DNA of 64,000 bases, from NCBI GenBank assembly GCA_045863555.1, contig BTUU01000003.1, forward strand, positions 124,001 through 188,000. Reading direction: 5' to 3'. Both the position numbers and the translations under genes were made by a program. The stretch comes from JACRLV01 sp045863555 (GTDB taxonomy: Bacteria; Planctomycetota; Phycisphaerae; UBA1845; Fen-1342). This document shows positions 60,138 to 64,000 of the stretch, piece by piece. The notes below the pieces were generated by a model that saw only the letters and a list, made by a program, of their open reading frames with translations, was not told the origin of the DNA and searched no databases. Within the stretch, counting starts at the first letter, position 1. Every line of letters begins with the position of its first letter.

Positions 60138-61439
60138 TCAACGGACCCAGCGGCCGCCGACGGCGACTTCGCGCACGACGGCGCCGGACGAGCCGAGAAC
60201 GAGAGCGGGCGCGAGCGAAGCGTCGGTCGCACCGGCGAGCGACGGATCGCCGATGTCGATCGCGATGAGATCGGCAAGGTAGCCCGATTCGATCCGGCCG
60301 ATTTTCTGGCCGAGCGCCCGACCGCCGTTTTCGGCGCCGCAGCGCAGGAGTTGCGCGGCGACCTCGCCTGACGCGTTCTTGCAGATGCCCCGGCGCTCGT
60401 GGCGCAAGCGGCGGACGAATTCGAGCCAGCGGAGCTCCTCAATGGCGTCGATGCGGACATTCGAGTCGGTTCCGATGCAGACGGCGTCCGGGCGGTGGAG
60501 CATTGTGGCGACGTCCGCGAGGCCGTCGCCGAGATTTCCTTCGGTGATGGGGCAGATGCAGACGTTCGCCCCCGTGTCGACGTAGCGGCGGAGCGTCTCG
60601 AGGGTCGAGTGGGTCGCGTGGATCATGGTGAAGCGCGGCGAGAGGCGGACATTTGCGAGGAGCCACTCGAGCGGCGTGCGGCGGATGGCCGCGGCGCAGT
60701 CGACGATCTCCTTGCGCTGCTCCTCGACGTGGATGTGGCAGACGAGCTTCCGCTGCTCGGCGGCAGCGACGAGCGCGGACAGATCGTCGAGCGGAACGGC
60801 GCGGAGGCTGTGCGGCGCCACCCCGATCGACTGAGTCGCGCCGCGGGTGCGGGCAGCGAGGCCGTCGACGTTCCGGAGAAACGCTTCGACGCTCGGTGTG
60901 CTGAAGCGGCGCTGGCCGCCGACGAGCGGCTGGCCGAACCCGCCCGTCTTGTAGAAGGACTGAAGCAGGACGATGCGGATTCCCGAGGCGGCGGCGGCCT
61001 CGAGGACGACATCGTCGAATGCGAAGTCGCCTGGGGCGTCGGCCGGGCTATCGGCGGCGATGTTGGAATGGTGCAGGTAATGAAACTCGCCGACCGTGGT
61101 GAATCCGGCGGCGAGCATCTCATCGAAGGCCTGCTTGCAGAGGCGGAACATGGACTCGCGGTCGAGCGACAGGACGAGCGAGTACATGGCCTCGCGCCAG
61201 GTCCAGAAGTCGCCCATGCCCTCGGGGTAGCTTTCGCCGAGGCCGCGCAGGCCGCGCTGGAAGGCATGGCTGTGGGCGTTGACGAAGCCGGGCAGCAGGG
61301 CGCGGCCGACGAGGCGCTGCGTCGGCGTCGCGCCGAGCGGGCCGACGCGGGCGATGCGGTCGCCGTCGATTTCGACCTGGAGGCCGCGCTGGAAGCGGCC
61401 GTCGACGTACGTGAGATCGGCCTCGATGATGGTCGACAA
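60138..61439 (-). CDS. hutF: Formimidoylglutamate deiminase (HutF-type amidohydrolase)
   Basis: 433 residues from a TTG at 61439 (AGGAG 7 nt upstream); a longer frame exists but runs into array 2. HutF converts N-formimidoyl-L-glutamate to N-formyl-glutamate in histidine breakdown. Zinc and substrate motifs: NAHSHAFQRGLRGLGESYPE, EFHYLHHS, APHSLRAVPL, CHIHVEEQRKEI, IHATHST, CPITEGNLGDGLAD and IGTDSNVRIDAIEELR. No hutH, hutU or hutI gene is near, so the pathway partners lie elsewhere. Confidence 0.9.
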   Translation of the reverse strand: MSTIIEADLTYVDGRFQRGLQVEIDGDRIARVGPLGATPTQRLVGRALLPGFVNAHSHAFQRGLRGLGESYPEGMGDFWTWREAMYSLVLSLDRESMFRLCKQAFDEMLAAGFTTVGEFHYLHHSNIAADSPADAPGDFAFDDVVLEAAAASGIRIVLLQSFYKTGGFGQPLVGGQRRFSTPSVEAFLRNVDGLAARTRGATQSIGVAPHSLRAVPLDDLSALVAAAEQRKLVCHIHVEEQRKEIVDCAAAIRRTPLEWLLANVRLSPRFTMIHATHSTLETLRRYVDTGANVCICPITEGNLGDGLADVATMLHRPDAVCIGTDSNVRIDAIEELRWLEFVRRLRHERRGICKNASGEVAAQLLRCGAENGGRALGQKIGRIESGYLADLIAIDIGDPSLAGATDASLAPALVLGSSGAVVREVAVGGRWVR

Positions 61440-61621
61440 CTGTGACTCCTGTCTGCCGCCGCGGCGGACTTCCCCGGGCGGTGCTTGCTTGGACCGCCGG
61501 CGGCGAGGAGCGGGGGTCGTATCCCTCCGGCGGCGCGGTCCCGCAGGGGAGTTTGGCGCGGAATGGCGAAAATTGGAAGGATCGCGCCCTGGGCGACTCC
61601 GCTGCGGCGTCGTCACGGTCG

Positions 61622-61906
61622 AAAACCGCGTTTCCAGCGAATGCGCCCAAGGTGGCCAAACTCTTTTCTTCGTGTGTGCCGGTTTGGCCATCTAAGTTAT
61701 CAGGACGTTGAACGGGGATTCGCGGCGGGCCACACCGCGTTTGCAGCGAACTGGCGGAAGGGTGCCAAATTTTTTTCTGTGTGTGTGCCGGGTTGGCACT
61801 CTTGGTTATCAGGACGTTGGGAACCGCGTTTTGAGCACGCTGTCCGAAGGTGATCATGCTCATTTTATTGTGTGTGCCGGTTTGATCACCTTCGTTATCG
61901 GACGTT
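61622..61906 (+). repeat. Array 2 of covarying hairpin repeats (three units)
   Basis: Three units, all with perfect stems of different sequence: C TGGCCAAA/TTTGGCCA (61653-61660, 61683-61690); B GTGCCAA/TTGGCAC (61762-61768, 61793-61799); A GGTGATCA/TGATCACC (61849-61856, 61883-61890). Each loop has T-rich sequence, then GTGTGTGCCGG. Each stem is preceded by AACCGCGTTT-like and CCGAAGG-like sequence and followed by GTTATC(AG)GACGTT. It is an inverted homologue of array 1. Units are 109 and 87 bp apart. Confidence 0.85.
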
Positions 61907-62221
61907 AGTGCGGGGGGTGGGAAGGTGGGAACGTGGGAAGGTGGGAAGGGTCGGGTCCGGCGGCGGTTGGGCGTGGGCGTCATTTGTAGCAATTCTAGGG
62001 CGGCGGCGGGGCGGCGCGGCGGGTTTGGCGCTGCATTGGGGCCGGCGGGCGGGATCTGGCGGAAACGGGCGCGAAAGTGCAGACCCTTGGCTGTTTTCGG
62101 TCCCGGACATGCCAAAGCGTAATTTCGAACGCGCGATGGGGACCGGAAGGAATTCCGGGATGCGAGGTGCGAGATCGGACTCACGTACCAGCCGTGCGAG
62201 ATCGGAGACACGCAGCAGCGG
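61907..62221 (+). other. Intergenic region with G-rich tandem repeat
   Basis: After array 2, 61911-61955 contains six or so GGG runs in a repeat of about GGGAAGGT (imperfect), which could form a G-quadruplex. The rest, to the stop of the zinc-ribbon gene at 62222, is GC-rich without a supported gene. The divergent layout puts possible promoters here, but none is recognised. Confidence 0.5.
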
Positions 62222-63766
62222 TCACCTCCGAGCATCCGCGATTTCGACCATTTGCTCGGACCTCCGGCGCAGCCCGGCCCAACGAATCGCCGAGACGAGC
62301 AGTGGAACGCCGAAGATCATCGCGGCCCATCGAACGCGCGAGCAGTCGACGACGAACGCCTGCGTGCCTTTCCAGGGAACTGACTGGACGCCGAACCACG
62401 GCATGGCAAGCGCATCCTCCACAATCAACCGGACGAGACCCGCTTCCTCTTCTCGGTAGATTTTCAGTTCTTCCGGCTCAAGATCCCACGCACGCGGCCG
62501 CGTTGTGAAGATCAGGCACTCCTTCAGGGAGAAAACGTAGAGCGGAACGTCGTGCAGCCGCGCCCAGAGACCGAGTGAATGCGTTCGCTCGCCGGGTCGG
62601 CTCAAGCCGACGAAGAGTGCGGCACCGGCGATCGCGGCCACGATCGAGCCGGCCCAGCGTGGACGCCCGCTCCTGCGCCGTCCAGTCGGTTCGCGGCACA
62701 GCGGGCATTCGGCCGCGTCGCCGATACCGAGATAACCGCACCGTCGACAGCGCTGCTCGCGCCGGCGGCGCGCACGGAGGCCCGTCGTCGCCAACGCCGC
62801 CAGAAGTGGCAGCAGTCCGACGAGGGCGACCCACCTGACGACGCAAGGCTCGACGACAAGCGCTCGCGAACGGCCCCACGGACCGATTTCGATACCGAAC
62901 CACGGGCGGGTAGGAGGATTAGAGACGAGTAGCCAATCATCTCCGTTCAGAAACATGAGCAACTCAAATTCTCTCGGGTCATCGTCCAGGTATATCCCGT
63001 TTCCAATGTCCCGCGGCTGTGTTGTAAGGACGTATCGGGCGTCCAACGCGTAAACGAAGAGTGAGAGCCCGTGGAAGTCCGCGAAATTGGTGAGTGATCC
63101 TCCGATGCCCGGTGGGAGCAAGCTGAGTCCAACGAACACGATGCTCGCAAAGCCCGCGAGCAGAATCCGCCAGAGGTACCGGGGCTTGCGAAGCCGGAAA
63201 GACACGCCATCGCCGTGAGAGGGCTCGGGTACAGCGCTTCCACATTCCGGACATGCCAGCGCCGGCGACTCATATACTGAGTACGCGCAGGCCATGCAGA
63301 CTCGATGCTGCCATCGGCGAGCGCGCAGGCGAATCCGATTGAGCGCGAAGAGCAGGGGAGCGAACAGCCCGAGCAGGAGCCAGCGGAAACGTCGCGGCTC
63401 GACCAGGAGAGCGAAGGATCCCTTCCAGGGGACGGTTTCCACGCCGAGCCAACCCGGGCGCTTGGTGAACTGAAATCCGAACCCCCGGTTGCCGGCGTAT
63501 CCGTAAAAGAAGGATCGCGACTCATCCGCGTCAAGCGGATGAAGCCAGAAAGGCGGCGGGTAATTGTCCCAAAGGCGCTCATCGGCGCGCGGTCTTGTCG
63601 TGATCAGGTAACAATCGCAGATTCGGTAGACGTTGAGCATTCCGCCGATGCTCACAAGGCGCGGAAACGCCGCGTTGGTCGGTAGCAGGCCCACGGCTAT
63701 GAACAAGGTCGCCCCAAGGACTGCCAGAGCGATCCGCCACTTCAGCCGTGGGCGGCGGAGCATCAT
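62222..63766 (-). CDS. Membrane protein with three repeats of a helix/zinc-ribbon module
   Basis: 514 residues from ATG 63766 (or the adjacent ATG 63763). A module occurs three times: membrane helix (WRIALAVLGATLFIAVGLLP), a beta-rich exported segment ending in a WFGVEIGPWGRSRALVVE-like motif, a second helix (RWLLLGLFAPLLFALNRIRL) and, except in the last copy, a Cys-rich ribbon (CMACAYSVYESPALACPECG; CRRCGYLGIGDAAECPLC). The function is unknown. It overlaps a similar upstream gene by 4 bp (ATGA), so the two are coupled. The pattern suggests internal duplication. Confidence 0.8.
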   Translation of the reverse strand: MMLRRPRLKWRIALAVLGATLFIAVGLLPTNAAFPRLVSIGGMLNVYRICDCYLITTRPRADERLWDNYPPPFWLHPLDADESRSFFYGYAGNRGFGFQFTKRPGWLGVETVPWKGSFALLVEPRRFRWLLLGLFAPLLFALNRIRLRARRWQHRVCMACAYSVYESPALACPECGSAVPEPSHGDGVSFRLRKPRYLWRILLAGFASIVFVGLSLLPPGIGGSLTNFADFHGLSLFVYALDARYVLTTQPRDIGNGIYLDDDPREFELLMFLNGDDWLLVSNPPTRPWFGIEIGPWGRSRALVVEPCVVRWVALVGLLPLLAALATTGLRARRRREQRCRRCGYLGIGDAAECPLCREPTGRRRSGRPRWAGSIVAAIAGAALFVGLSRPGERTHSLGLWARLHDVPLYVFSLKECLIFTTRPRAWDLEPEELKIYREEEAGLVRLIVEDALAMPWFGVQSVPWKGTQAFVVDCSRVRWAAMIFGVPLLVSAIRWAGLRRRSEQMVEIADARR

Positions 63767-64000
63767 GGGGCACCATAAGGAGCGCGGGCCGGGGCTTCGG
63801 CCAGCGCCGGCGGGGCGAAGCTCTCTCCGCATTCCGGACACCGGGACGATGGGCAGCCGAAGAGTGAGTAGCCGCAGTGCATGCACGCGCCGCGGCGCTG
63901 GCGACGCCGTCGCACGTTGAGCCGGATCAGGCCAAGCGCGAGCGGGGCGGTGAGGGCGAGTGCGAACCAGCGGAGCTTCGCCGGTTCGACGAGGATTGCC
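63763..64000 (-). CDS. Zinc-ribbon membrane module protein, C-terminal part (runs off window)
   Basis: The 78 C-terminal residues of a gene of the same family: ILVEPAKLRWFALALTAPLA, LGLIRLNVRRRR, then CMHCGYSLFGCPSSRCPECG, which is the exported-edge/helix/ribbon module seen in the next gene. Its stop (63765-63763) overlaps the start of the downstream gene. Start and size lie beyond the right edge. Confidence 0.8.
   Translation of the reverse strand, partial: AILVEPAKLRWFALALTAPLALGLIRLNVRRRRQRRGACMHCGYSLFGCPSSRCPECGESFAPPALAEAPARAPYGAP

Noticed and set aside
61622..61906. Integron attC sites or CRISPR repeats
   Set aside because: The stems are short and the spacers are not unique; the 7-nt core sites of attC are not consistently present, and no integrase or cas gene is near. 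CRISPR repeats would be identical, which these are not.
61120..62235. Minus-strand 371-codon frame covering array 2
   Set aside because: It includes array 2 in an arbitrary frame, and a related frame occurs in array 1 only because the nucleotides are repeated. Stem compensation, not codon pattern, explains the conservation.
1..64000. tRNA, rRNA genes, insertion sequences and CRISPR arrays
   Set aside because: I looked for conserved tRNA T-loop and rRNA sequence, transposase motifs and regular identical repeats, and saw none that I could support. A tRNAscan-SE run could still find a tRNA that I missed.

Overview
The window is a high-GC bacterial chromosome segment that most resembles a Planctomycetota genome of the Phycisphaerae type. 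The grounds are several secreted proteins ending in paired DxDxDG...D..DLA dockerin-like motifs, PEP-CTERM surface proteins, ECF sigma factors beside membrane Ser/Thr kinases, and secreted c-type cytochrome/beta-propeller proteins. This is inferred from gene content; no rRNA gene is present and I recognised no tRNA gene.

Region 1 (1-6.6 kb, minus strand) is a housekeeping/regulatory operon: hpf, EIIA-Ntr, HPr, enzyme I, a DUF2344 protein and the start of an RNase E/G gene with a long charged N-terminal extension. There is no sugar permease, so the PTS is probably regulatory. A LacI-type regulator lies upstream and diverges from nrfHA (6.9-8.8 kb), a nitrite-to-ammonium reductase whose catalytic heme site is CxxCH rather than CxxCK. 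Then come a zinc-ribbon protein, a hybrid histidine kinase and rpsP-trmD-rplS (no rimM between).

Region 2 (13.8-29 kb) holds a secreted M1 aminopeptidase, an EF-G paralogue, recJ (no usual start codon), a membrane metallophosphoesterase, a cytochrome/propeller protein, a PEP-CTERM protein and two tandem paralogous dockerin-type proteins. Region 3 (29-41 kb) has a heme-containing chemotaxis receptor, a class IV aminotransferase coupled to a Nif3-like protein, a large surface protein, a regulated leaderless hypothetical gene, an alpha-amylase-family enzyme and a response regulator/PP2C phosphatase.

Region 4 (41-52.5 kb) has two PEP-CTERM proteins, an ECF sigma factor with a small membrane (anti-sigma-like) partner, an ECF sigma/Ser-Thr kinase pair, a lipoprotein and an SPFH protein. 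Region 5 (52.6-64 kb) has an antitoxin-like gene fused in layout to a lipoprotein gene, an M20 peptidase, DUF3788, TPR, Mpo1-like, STAS and HutF genes, and a family of membrane zinc-ribbon proteins.

The most unusual element is non-coding: two inverted copies (about 54.78-55.05 and 61.62-61.91 kb) of a roughly 280-bp array. Each array has three degenerate units, and each unit is a hairpin whose stem sequence differs from unit to unit while base pairing is kept, around a conserved GTGTGTGCCGG loop and a conserved GTTATCAGGACGTT tail. I know of no described family with this pattern.
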